A stretch of 64,000 bases of DNA. Source: Chrysomallon squamiferum. Taxonomy: Eukaryota > Mollusca > Gastropoda > Neomphalida > Peltospiridae. Below the pieces are notes generated by a model, which did not search any database, was not told where the DNA came from, and saw only the letters and a program-made list of their open reading frames with translations. The number at the start of each line of letters is the position of its first letter. Positions within the stretch are counted from its first letter, which is position 1. Location of the stretch: the NCBI GenBank assembly GCA_012295275.1, contig CM022674.1:8458260-8522259 (forward strand), in the 5' to 3' direction. Shown here piece by piece: positions 11,987 through 24,464 of this stretch. Made by a program: the position numbers and the translations under genes.

Positions 11987-14900
11987 TATTAACTCGTCAG
12001 GAATAGTTTGGGCTGATGGGATTGTTGTGTTTTTATAAAATTAAGCAAAAAGTCAGCCGCGGTCATAAGGTTTTTATATCTAAATATGTTTAAGTCTTTG
12101 CTGAACATGGAAAAATTAGTAACTATTCTCTTATTTTCAGATACAGCATTGATCAAAAGGCAAAAATGACACATTGTTGAAAATTTGAAATACTTTACCA
12201 AATAATATATTTGATGTTTTATATGTTCTTTAACAGTTGTATATTCTCAATTTTTTTTTTTTTTTAAATTTAATTTCTACAGTTACAGGAATTTGTTATT
12301 GTTGTTATACATGCTAGTTAATTAAACCCTGTTGGCTATAAGATGTCTGGCATTTATAATATTTCAGTGCCCATGTAGATGATTAAAATGGAATCTTGTA
12401 ACAGTTGATAAATGTGTATTATTGTTTGCATTCTGTAAATAAGAGGCGTGACTTGACAGACTCAGTTGATAAAGCATCCAGCTGTGTGTACCTGATGGTG
12501 TTGACAAGTCAGTGGGAAAAAATGACAGTATCATAGTGACAAGCTGATCATTTGAAAAAATAAGTAATAATACTAATGAATTTTAAAATTCTGACAATAC
12601 TCTATCATTTGAAGTATGGTCTCCAATATTAGGTTTGTATAGTATCATTTATATGCAAAAAAAAATAGATTAATTATTGGTTTATTTTGACATTCAATTA
12701 ATAATGTTTATCAAACATACAGTTTGGAGTTTTGAACATTTTTGGTATTTTGTTTTTGGTGACTTAACAGTATTCAATGGATTGTTGATATAGATGGAAA
12801 AGCATTTAATATAAACCATACAAGCTCTGGTTTCAATAGCAAATAATAAGAAGGAATCTTTTATTAAAACAAGTCTGACAATTAAAAGTATATGTTGTAA
12901 ATGTGATAGTGTGTTTGCAGTTGATTGTTACTGTTGTTGTTTCAAAATAAAACAAAATTCTCAGCTGTATGAACTCTGACCACCCATAGTGTTTATCTCA
13001 ACTTTTTTCTTGGCATTCTTGGTATGTTCGTTGTGTGGATTAGATGTAATTGTACAGCAAACAGGTAATTCACAATTTTATGTGTTTAAGCCTAAAAAAT
13101 GAACTTTATTATTTGTTTAGTAAACAAACCATTACTTTCACTTTGTTATAATAGAATTGGAAACATATATTTGCAATAATCAGTTTTTGTCGAAGCAATT
13201 GTTTGTCAATTTTTACCTGTTTGTTTTTTTGTGTGTATTTGCTTTTTTTTTTTAACTCAATTCTTTTCTATTTTTTTTTTTTTTTTTTGGTTTTTATTTT
13301 TTTGAGGCATTTTACCAAGTCTTTTTCTTTGTGAATAGTGTAATTATATGTTTTTGTCTGTGTTTATATTTTATATCTATCAGGTTACTTTCTGTAATGG
13401 TAAATGTAAATAATGAAACAAGACATATACATACACACATGGACACCATAACATGTATACATACATTCATAGAATATATTTTTGTTTAAAAGGTGTTGCT
13501 TTAATTATAGTGGTTATCATCTGATGATTACAAATATATTCAAATGTAATTAGATTAGTGATAATCTTAGATTTATTAAATTTGTGTTATAAACACTCAA
13601 CTGAACTTGAACATATTTTGTATGTATCTTAGTTAAATAATGTATTTATTTATTTTTCTATCAAAAATGTTTTACAAGTAACACAGGAGAGTTTATTATG
13701 TAACAAGTACATGCTGAAACTTAAGGTATGTTAAAGTGTTGTAGCTCTCAGACATATTATCATTTCAGTATTTCATAATTCTATGAAAAGAATGTGCAAT
13801 AAAGATAGGAGATAAGTGGTGAGAACCATTTACAGAGAACATCCTATAGATCTGTGTGTGTACAGTGGTTGCTATCAGTTTCGTTGTGATGGTACCAGTT
13901 AGCACTCCAGATAACTGTGCTGCCTGGCTCCAGTCCAGAAAATGGTTGCCAACATCATGATTTAAAAAAAAAAAATGTGCTAGTAGTCATAGAGACACAC
14001 TCTGTGATATATCATGAATAAGTCTATGGTGAATGGTAATGTAAATTTATTCCATACTTGACCTACTACTAGATATTGTACAGATGATTATAAAACAGCT
14101 TTTTTTGCAACATCAAATCATTTAAAAATAATAATAACAATAATAAATTTATTTGCATCAATAAAGTATGATAATTGCAGAATAAATTTTAGCCTGGCTC
14201 ATGGTTGAGTATATAACATATTTCATAAATTGGCAGTAGAAATGTTTCTAATGGGTCACCTGAGAAAGAATCACGATATAACGTTTCGGTGCCAAAATTG
14301 AGTACTTTGTTTTTCTTACCCATATCATAAATAAATTTCTTGCCAGAATTTTGTAATTACGTAGCATACTTTTGTGAGTCATAAATATATTTTTAATATT
14401 GTTATAAAAGGTTTAATGCATTTTTTAAAATTATTCTTTGTATCCTAAAAATTATCCAGCATAGCAAAACACATTAATTATGAGATTGGTAGTGAAACTG
14501 GGTGGAATATGAATCTTATTTGAAATTTCTCTCTGTTTACATAGGTATACATATATGCTCTGATGATTATAATTTATACTCATACGCTTCAAAATGTCCC
14601 AAATTAACTGAAACAAATTTTTAATTTGGATTGTGTCTTAAGATAACAATATAGCTTGTTGAATATGATCAGCAGATTTTTCTCTCGACCTTTGAAAAGT
14701 AATTTTTATTATACTTCATTTCTTCTGTCTTCTTCCCACACTATTTATTTGTTGTTTTCAAATTTGTGTGGCTTTGATTCCATTTATTGTTGTTTTCTCT
14801 CTTTATGTTTACTTTTTTAATTAATTTATTATTTATTTATTATTATTTTATTATTATTACTATTATTATTATTATTTTTATTTTTGTTTGTGTGTAGAGT

Positions 14901-16150
14901 ATTAGTCATTTAGTACAGGACATGTCTGGTAACACTGTAGCTTTTCCTGCATCATTCAACAATACATAGCTGTCATCATTTCACCTCACTGATACAATTC
15001 AGTGTGCATGAACTTGGACATTCACAACTCATTCAACACAATAGTGGGAGAATGTTTGGACTGTGTTAGTAAAAATTAATGAAAAACACTGATCTATTGC
15101 ATTGTGATGAAGAATTCTCTTTCTGTTACTGGGTCTGGTCGTAATACTCTCACACATGTATGTTTGTGTGGCGTGATGCCATTCTTGTGGTCAGGAAATG
15201 TTCTATTTTGGATTTCTGTACACCGTGTTGACTTGGCAGGCTAATTTCATCTTTCATGATCGTGACTTTCCAGCATTTAGCTCCCACCTCCACTGACACT
15301 GAAATACTTTAGGGTCATACTGCAAAAAATCTTTATTTTATTTACCAGGTGAAAACAACAGGTAACATTCTTACTTAATTGAACTATAGAAGGAGTTATT
15401 ATTGATTAATGTAAGAGAAAACATCTACAAACTATTACAATTATTTGTACTTTGCTTTTATATTTTTCTTTTCGGTCTTATGTATTACTGAGATTTTGTT
15501 TTGTTTATTTCATTTATTATTATTTACTTTTTTCTGATATTCTTTTTATTTTTGGTGTTTTTACTATTTTGCTTTTTAAATAAGAAAAAATATTTTTGTA
15601 TATGATTTTTTTTTGATTGAAAGTAAGACAAACATAATTCTCATAGTTAAATTTCTAGGATATTATTGTATGATGTGATACCTTGTTAATAAATGTATGA
15701 TCAAGAATAGAAGATGTTTCAGAAATTAGTATGTCTGGAGAAGTGAGAAAGATATTAATGTACAAGTACAAACTATAAATCTATAAATAAACTTATAATG
15801 TGTACAGCAACACGTTAGAGAAAAATAAAACAACAGTTGTTAATTATTGTTGTAGATCATGGGTAACAAAGTTAATGAGCTATGTATGACCAGAAAAGGT
15901 CAGATTGTAGTTTAGCACCAAATCAGCAGTCTAGGCTTAAAACTCTACACTCAAATACTGTCTGCAGCTAATTAAGTCATAGATAGCATTCCTATTTTCT
16001 TACACCAAAAGAAGATATAAATTAAGATTTTAAATATTTTGTTTTTTCCTCACTATTTTTATTTTAATTGTTATTTTTTTTAATTTTTTTAAAATAATTA
16101 TTTGTTTTGATAAGATAATTATTTTAATCAACTTTTTGAAACTTTTTGCA
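11906..16150. other. Non-coding region upstream of the CLIC gene
   Basis: No gene is seen. It holds an (ATT)n run at 11944-11986, T-runs near 12250 and 13270, and an ATT-rich run at 14820-14880. Two less AT-biased segments (13880-13960 and 15120-15330) are discussed under findings. It may be the 5' UTR intron of the CLIC gene. Confidence 0.5.
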
Positions 16151-16151
16151 G
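16130..16151 (+). promoter_or_regulatory. Probable 3' splice site before the CLIC coding exon
   Basis: The stretch CTTTTTGAAACTTTTTGCAG precedes the 5' UTR of the CLIC ORF by about 90 bp. If used, it places a non-coding first exon somewhere upstream. Confidence 0.45.
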
Positions 16152-16240
16152 GTGATGACTTACAGGTGGATGAGAAATTAAAAAGAAAAAGGAAGACAAA
16201 GTAAAATAATAAAATCTTGTGGTAGGATTCACTGCCCAAA

Positions 16241-17005
16241 ATGAGTGCCAAAAAGAATGTTTCACTGCCTTCAGATAGTGTGGAACTGTATGTGAAAGCA
16301 GGCTGGGATGGACAGAGTTATGGAGCCTGTCCTTTCTGTCAGCGTTTCTACATGATCTTAGATCTGAAAGCTAAATATGGAGCTCTCAACTACAAAGTAA
16401 TCACAGTGAACATGGCCAGACCACCTCCTGACTTCAAGAAATATGCTAACAAGCTTCCAGTTATCAAACATGAAGATGAAGTTGTCATGGATTCAGATGA
16501 AATTGTTCAGTATATTGATGAGAATTTCCCTAATCCTGACTTGCGGTACACAAACATCGCTGCCCACTCTGTGTGCTTGGACATTTTCTCCAAGTTCTCC
16601 TTCTTCATCAAAAATGTCAGTCACACACATGAGCCTCTTTTGAAGGAGCTTCATGCCATGGATTCCTATCTTCAAAAATCTGGCACCAAGTTCCTATGCA
16701 GTGATAAACTCACACATTTGGACTGCCTCATGCTGCCTAAACTTCAGCATATTCGAGTAGCTTCCAAAGCTTTTAAAGACTTTGAATTTCCAACCAGTCT
16801 CATTGGCTTGTGGTCCTACCTCAGAAATGCATATGCTGATGAAACCTTCCGGAAGACATGTCCGTCAGATCAAGAAATTGTGCACCACTGGAGTTCCAAA
16901 AGGGAGACCACTGCCCTGCCCAGCAGCAAGAAGCGTTACTATATGTTAGAATCAGCACCAGTATATTCATTAGATGTGCCACAAGTTAATGGGCAAGTGT
17001 TTTAG
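16241..17005 (+). CDS. Chloride intracellular channel (CLIC) protein
   Basis: 254-residue CLIC family protein: a soluble GST-fold protein that can act as a glutathione-dependent oxidoreductase and, in some members, insert into membranes. Residues 14-100 form the thioredoxin-like domain with a CPFC dithiol motif at residues 30-33 (vertebrate CLIC1 has CPFS). Residues 105-235 are the helical domain, including LPKLQHIRVASKAF and CPSDQEIVHHW, which match invertebrate CLICs such as the Drosophila one. Everything lies in one exon. An in-frame TAG at 16223-16225 supports this ATG as the start. A pyrimidine-rich acceptor-like site ending at 16151 suggests an intron in the 5' UTR. A poly(A) signal AATAAA follows at 17227. 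Confidence 0.93.
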   Translation: MSAKKNVSLPSDSVELYVKAGWDGQSYGACPFCQRFYMILDLKAKYGALNYKVITVNMARPPPDFKKYANKLPVIKHEDEVVMDSDEIVQYIDENFPNPDLRYTNIAAHSVCLDIFSKFSFFIKNVSHTHEPLLKELHAMDSYLQKSGTKFLCSDKLTHLDCLMLPKLQHIRVASKAFKDFEFPTSLIGLWSYLRNAYADETFRKTCPSDQEIVHHWSSKRETTALPSSKKRYYMLESAPVYSLDVPQVNGQVF

Positions 17006-20000
17006 TTTACAACACTGCATGTTTCTTAGCTGCATTATATTGAGCTTTAACTGACATTTAATTTTTTTTTTTTTTTTTTAAATGTGTTAATATTTTTGAA
17101 TCTCAACCTCCCATTGTTTTGTACATGTATGTTAAGAGCTTTGGGATTAAACCAAAGGTTGGTTCTTAAAATACATATAGAGGTAGTTTTGTAAAATGTT
17201 AATACTATTGTTGGGTTTGAGTTGTTAATAAATTGTAATAATGATCTTGATGCCATAATATTTATTTTATATTATATAAATATTTGTTTATTTGCTTGCA
17301 CATATATTATTATATACTTCACACACACAGACAATGCATTTCATTTAATCTTCTTAATTCTTGTATACATTTTAATTTACAGGGACAGTATTTTTTTCAC
17401 ACTTACTCACTGACTTACAAAAACATAAACAATTAATATCATTAATAAACATTATGTGTGCCATAAATAGAAGATTTTTAAACTACAAAGAACACTAAAA
17501 TACATCCATTTTGCTGAAAAGAAAAAGTGTTATAAATGTGTACTTTTGTTATTACTTTCTGTTTATATATTTTTCAGAGATCATTGTAGTCTGCTGTAAC
17601 TCAAGTATTTTATTTTATTATTCATGACATTAGTCTTCCTTTTGTCATAACCTTTTCTTAATTGTCTGCATGTAGTCTTTATACATTACTAGTTTACTTA
17701 CTTACTTACTTATTTATTTTTTTATTTATTATAAATATTATTTTCAAATATTAAAAAAAGAAAAAATAACACTTGTTACATCCATGTTATAAACATTCAG
17801 TATAATCATTAAAGAAAAATAGAGACAAATAAAGAACAATGTTTTTGGTGTGATATGTAGTATTTCTAGTCCTGTATTATCATGTAGCATTATCTAAGCT
17901 CTTACTATTTCTGTTGATTTGTTATTATTAGCATCATCATCTCTTTATTATTATTATTATTATTATTATTATATTCATGTCAGTTCTACCTATTATTATT
18001 ATTACTTTGTACTAGTGCTTGGATTTTCTATTTCCTTAACATTCTACTAATTATCGGTTACTACAGAGTCAATGAAAAAAAACATTGTGGTTTTTTTTGT
18101 GGAAAACATTTATATAATTCTTTTAACAGCACAACATTTGCATGCCACTTTCATTTTTGATAAAGTCACATACTATAGTCTTGTGCTTAAAAATAATTAT
18201 TTTTATTTTCTTATACTTTTTATTTTTATATATTTTTTTTTTGCTTTACTAATTGATTTATATTTGATGATTATCTGTAAGATAAAATAATAATATTAAT
18301 AAAATAAAAAGTAAAAAAATATTTGTCTGAATATATAAATTATGTAAATGACACATCTATCACTATTATAATATTATCAAATTTGGTTTTGTACCTGGTT
18401 TTAATATTTTCTAGGGGATATGGGGAGGCAAAAGTTATTTGTACTTCTTACTTGATTACTATTATTGTTATTAAACTTTAGATAATAGTTATTAAATTTT
18501 GTCTACCACAAAACAGTTCAGTATTTTACAAACGATTATGCATTTGGTACAAAATGAAATATTAAAAATATTAAATAAATAACACAAAATTAGATTAGGT
18601 GTATTTTCAGATCTCTGTGATAGATCAGAAATTGCTCCTTCTGAAAATATATTTCACAAAAGATTTAATTAATTACTATTTTCAGAAGTTTATGATTATG
18701 ATGATTATTATTATGATTATTATTATTATTATTATTATTTTAATTTTTTCTTTTTCTTTTCTTTCTTTCTTCCTTTCTTGCAAAAACAAACTGAATATTT
18801 TCCATTGGTTTTAAGTTTTCAGATGAAACAATAAGTATATAATTCTTACTTTTTATAATAATAATATTGTATATTTGTTCAAAGATATAAATTAGAATCA
18901 TAATAGTACATTGTTTTAAAAACCAAATTGTAATATAACACTTGATGAATGTATGTTGTACATTGAATAATTTGTTATTATAATTAAATTCTTGTATTGT
19001 CATAACTTTCTAGTCAATATTTCATTTCATTTTATAATTGAGTCATTATTTTACAAATATATATTCTAGTCATGGGAAGAGAAAAAAAAAAAAAATATAC
19101 ACACAATGTATTTTCTTTATATGTAACATATTTTCTTTTTATTTACATAACAAGTGGTTTAAAAATACTTTGTTTTATAAAGTGTATTGTTAAATTTACC
19201 TTTGCTGATAGAGAAATATTCAAAATATATTCTGTGTTAAATTTAATTTGGTTTACCTGTCCAGTCTTAATAAAGACAAGTTTTACAGATACATTTATTA
19301 GACCCATTTATCTGTACTCACTGATACACCTTAAATCTCTAACTTTTAGTTTATTGTTACATATTTGGATAATGACTTCTTTCGCTTACTCTGTATGCTC
19401 TTTATATTTGACATACTGTGTTTTAGAATCACTATCCAGTTTGTGAAATTATAGATTTGCGGTTTACTTTATTAACAGTTTTGACTGTATGAATAGTTTT
19501 TGTTTAAATAAATAAATAAAATAATATTAATCCTATTAACTGTTCACATGTAAATCATACAACAATTGGAATTTTTTGATGTTGCAGTATTTTAAATTAT
19601 TTGTGCTAATTTACATAAAATCTCTGTAACTGCATAACTGTATGAAACTAACTGCAATCAGAATAAAATCTAAACATTTTCCTCTTACATTTAAAGAGTA
19701 CAGGTACGTTTACACCTTTCATTCAATATGAATTTGGAAACTGTTTCAAAAAATTAAAATAAATATTTATAATTGTAAGTCATCAATTAATATTTTACAA
19801 CAGTAATTTTCACTCTATGCAGTTACTTGGATTTTCTCATCTTGAAATCAGTTTCACTTATAATAAATATTAAGTTTATATATATGTCACTGATTTAAAT
19901 GTGGTGAAGTATGTAAAATCTAAAATATGTATAGACTGTTAGAACTGTTGCTCCAGATATTTGTTTTAACTATAAACCTGCTTTAATATAATATTCTTTA

Positions 20001-23000
20001 GAAATATATTATTTGAAATGTAATTAGGTTAATAAATGAAAATTGCCAAATGTGTGTTTTGTTATTTATTTCTATGTAATACTATGGTAATATATTTTTG
20101 AAATATTCACAAATATAATAAGAAACTTTGTATATTTTAAATATACTTAGTATATTTTAGCTATAAAAGTAATTTAAGTAGTCAAACCTTCATTTGTAGA
20201 TATTATAATATTTATTATTTTGTGAATAACAAAATTTTCTATTACATTTAAAGGATTATTTTTAATTATTGACTGGATTAAATAGCTATAGTAAATGTTT
20301 TTCTTTACCAAGGTATCAGAATGGTAATTTAATGTTAATGCATTTGTTATAATATATTTAGAGAAGTGCCTAAGCTGTGTATGATGGTATGGTGAACTGA
20401 CAGTTATTGCAATAACATGATGAAACATGTTCAGTAATATGACAGTTTCATACCTCGGTGTTGTGTAAAAGGCCAATCATTTGACTTGGTGCATTCATAA
20501 TTCCACTCAGTCTGAGTATGTATTTATTCAAGGTGAATTTAGAGCAAGTTGATTTGTACAGGTATGTTCTGAATGTGTCTTTTTCCTTCCCTCTCCACTA
20601 ACTGACCACTAAATACACAGTGACCAACCTGCCTTCTTGTTTTTAGAGCAAACTAATGCAACTGACCCCTTGCCTCTCACAATTAGTGTAGTAAAGTAAA
20701 TATTGAAAAAAGCTTTCTCTGGTATCCCTTGGAATTTTGAATCTCCAATTTGGTTGTTGTTTTACAAGAAAGTAAATGTTTTTAGAAAGATATTTGTGTG
20801 AAAAATGCATTCTGTCATTATTTTGTTAAACTGTAACAGGAAAAAAAGAAAAAGTGAAAAAAGTAAGAATGAACATGATTATAAAGTGATCAGTTTAAAC
20901 ATTTCTAAACAATACTCTTTATTGTGTTCCATTGTTTCTCTCCGATTCACATGCACCAAAACACATACAGAAATATAATTTATATAACATTTTTATTTAT
21001 TCTGTATATGTGTGTGTGTATATATATATACACACAGTTTCATAAGCGAGAGATAATTATTTTGTACAAAAAAAGAATCGTTATTGATTACAAACTGTTA
21101 TACAGAAATCTTATTTCATATGTAAACAGTTATTGAATGTTTGCAAAATGTATTTCTTTTTCCATTGGTTAATGTTGATCAACTTTGATTATTTCAGAAT
21201 AAATTTTATGTCACTAAAATATTATTTAAGTAATAATTTTACTTATTACTGAAAATAATTTATTATTATATTTAATTAAAATGTATTGGCACTGCAAATG
21301 AAAATAACTGTAGTAATTGTTTGCACATAGGGGCTGAAAATAACATCTCTGTGTACTTGGCACAATTAGCAGAGAGTTCTTGTTTTTACCATTTATAGAC
21401 AATGAACATTTGACAGTTATTGTTGATGGACATTACTGACAAGCTAACACACCTGTACATTGTAAAACATATTCTGTTTAATTATCAGGTGCTCTGTATT
21501 CATCTGTAACAGGAAAAAACAAAGTTAGAATAATTCAATGTTAATACGTGGTCTCTCTGCATTTGAAAAGAATTTAGAAAGTTTAAAATAGTAATATAAT
21601 CTATTATTCTATATATTTATATACATTTGCTCGTACTGCCACACTGTTACACGTAGGTTAGTGTTTCATACAAACATACATATATATAAAATACACAGAT
21701 TCTAAAAGGTACTCTAATTGATTTACCTACTTTTAGTTTCAGTTTATGCCCATTTTCTCATACAAGTATGAAGTCATAGAGGATTTTTTGTTGTTAGCAA
21801 AGCGTAGTGTAAATGGAAATGATTTATCAAATATCTATCCATAGTCAAAACTGAGATATCCCGTTTTCCCAACTTCAGCTTCACAGAGCTTAATCTACTC
21901 CTAATTGCTTAAAACCATTTCAGTCACTGTTTCTTACCAATACTGTTTGGTTTGACAAACTTATATCACAATCATCTTATGATAAATTAACATAAATCAA
22001 TGTGTTTAAATCAATATTCATCAATACTCTTGTAGAAACATGAGTACTAATATTAATTGCACACATATCAAATAAACCCACTCAAACTGATTTCTGTTCA
22101 GAGGTTAATATTTGCCATTTATTTTATCCCATGCTCACAAACTTGCAGCTGACAAAAAACATGCATTATCAAAAACTACATTTTTCACAAATTGACCACA
22201 TTTATTTTAACTAATTTTTATTTATTTATTTGTTTTATTCTATTCTATTCTGTTATTAAATTGTATTATTTAATTTTATTTTTGTTATCAGTGAATCTCT
22301 GTATATAACAATATTGATGGAACAAAGGAAACCCGTCCTGAGAAAACAGCTGACAAACACTCAGAACTTTTGATACAAGATAAACTTAATTAGTTTATAT
22401 TATATATATTTCTTTTTTTGTTCTTCTCATCATGGACTTATATTTAGGTGTAACACTGTTAAGTAATATTCTATCAGATAGTAGTTTATCTGTAAAGTAC
22501 TGGCACATGAAAAAAAACAGCTGTTTTAATATAAATATTTTTTGCATAATATAGATCCAAAGGTTTTGGAGAAGTCAGATGTCTTATATACAACAAAACG
22601 TATGATAAAGTAATGAAAGCTGTAATGAATGATTATTTTTTTGGAATCAAAAGACCTGCTATTCAATCTCACCAACTAATATTAGTTTTACGTAATTCAT
22701 TTGATTCTTATATTTTTGTAAGTTAGTTAAGCAAACTGACACGTTTTCATAGTTAAAATCAGGCATAAATATAAAACATTTTGGTTATTATTTGTCAATT
22801 TTTCAAGTGTTATTTTAAAATACTATTAATAATGTTAGATTTATATTCTTAAAATCTGACAGTAATTTTTTCTTTCTTTCTTTCTTTATTTCTTTTGTTT
22901 TATTTTTTTTAATTTATTTAGTTTTCATTATTAATATAAAATCTGTTTCCTAATTTATGATAAATTAATAATAAATAGAAATCAGAACTAAATGAATCTA

Positions 23001-24464
23001 TTAATATGTAAATGTTCTTCATATGTAAATTATATGAAATCATTACAACATATGTACCTGATTATACATACAGATGTAAATAAAATGCCTTGGGCAAGAC
23101 TTTCATCAACTTTTTTTGGTAAATTGTTTACGACTGTCGCTGAGGAAGATGTTTCAGAGACGTATTAGGTAAACTCAGTTTAGCAAAGATTGTATACTAG
23201 TCGACCTGATCCAGTATGATGTACATGTGTGTAGATTGAACACTCCTCTATCTAGACTTCATCGTAAAAATCCATATTTTACTCAAAGAACCAAGATTTA
23301 CATGAATCAGAAAACAAAATAAACAATTACATAAAGACATGTCAACACATTAGGGATAATATACAATATTTTGTTTTTATTTGTTTTAAATTTGAAAAAA
23401 TCAAAGAGATACATTTATTAGTTGCAAGGAAAGTTTTATATACTCCTTATCAATGACAGAAAAGCAAATATGGCAGCTTTTGATAAATAATCAGTTTGAT
23501 TTTATAATGTAAACAGGGAAACGTGAAAACAGTTTTTGTGGAATTAATTTGTCCAAAGAACCGTCATAAACTAACAAATGAATTAACAGCACCTTTACCA
23601 CTATAGTATAATTCTGTTATAATAATAATAATAATATGAATACTGATAATAATAGAGCAACACAAACATAAAATACAAATCTTGTATTATTATTATTATT
23701 ATTATAAGTAAATTAAAAATAAATCTAAAACATTTGTTGTTACTTTAAATCTAATATTCAACTGGCATAAATTCTTGAGAAACAACAAAGTAGTATAGAA
23801 CTTGTATGACTGCATTCCAGTCAACTTTATTTGAATCAAGGGAAACAACTTTCAACCCGTTGAAAAAGTTATCATTTTGTCCCTTTAAAGTTTTATTATC
23901 AATTTTCAAAACAGTTTGATTAAGACAAGCAGCATTTATAATAAAAACAATAGCAATTATAAGAAGATCAAGAATGTGTATAATTACAATTATTCCCCAA
24001 TTTTACTCTTTTTTCTCCCCCCCCCCTCACTCGGAGCAGTATAACCTTTACATACAAAGAACGTAAATTTTTTAAACGACTCCTAAGTGGATTATAATAT
24101 AGATTTATATGCATAAGAGAACCTGAATTTCCAGATACCTCGGTATGTAGCTAACGCAATCAGCAGCCATACAAATGACTGACATATAAAATAATCACCG
24201 TAACCTACATGTCTGTTTCTTCAGCAAGTCTTACTAGAAGATAAAAAATAAATGATGAAAGCATGCACTGAACAGCTGCATTTACGCACTGGTATTTTCG
24301 TTTCCTTTGGTATATTTTACGTATTAAAGTTTATGCCTCAGTGCACTTTCGGCAAAGGAAAGTATTACCTGTTGACTGCATATGTACAAACACTTGTTTT
24401 TATTGGAAAAATTTTAGTTTGTCAAAAACAATTACTATTTTGCTGCTAAATATTATTTATATAT
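17006..24464. other. 7.4 kb without a recognised gene
   Basis: Strongly AT-rich DNA with many ATT/AAT runs (17949-17971, 18715-18740, 23620-23705). The longest open frames here (19072-19446, 20174-20476) are low-complexity and hydrophobic without conserved motifs, so no gene is called. The first few hundred bases are the CLIC 3' UTR. The last few hundred are probably 3' UTR of the minus-strand sulfotransferase. Confidence 0.5.

Noticed and set aside
19072-19446. 124-residue plus-strand open frame, the longest in 17-24 kb
   Set aside because: Low-complexity, hydrophobic translation of AT-rich DNA, with no recognisable domain, signal or flanking exons.
20174-20476. 100-residue minus-strand open frame
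   Set aside because: No domain or splice context; composition as expected from random AT-rich sequence.
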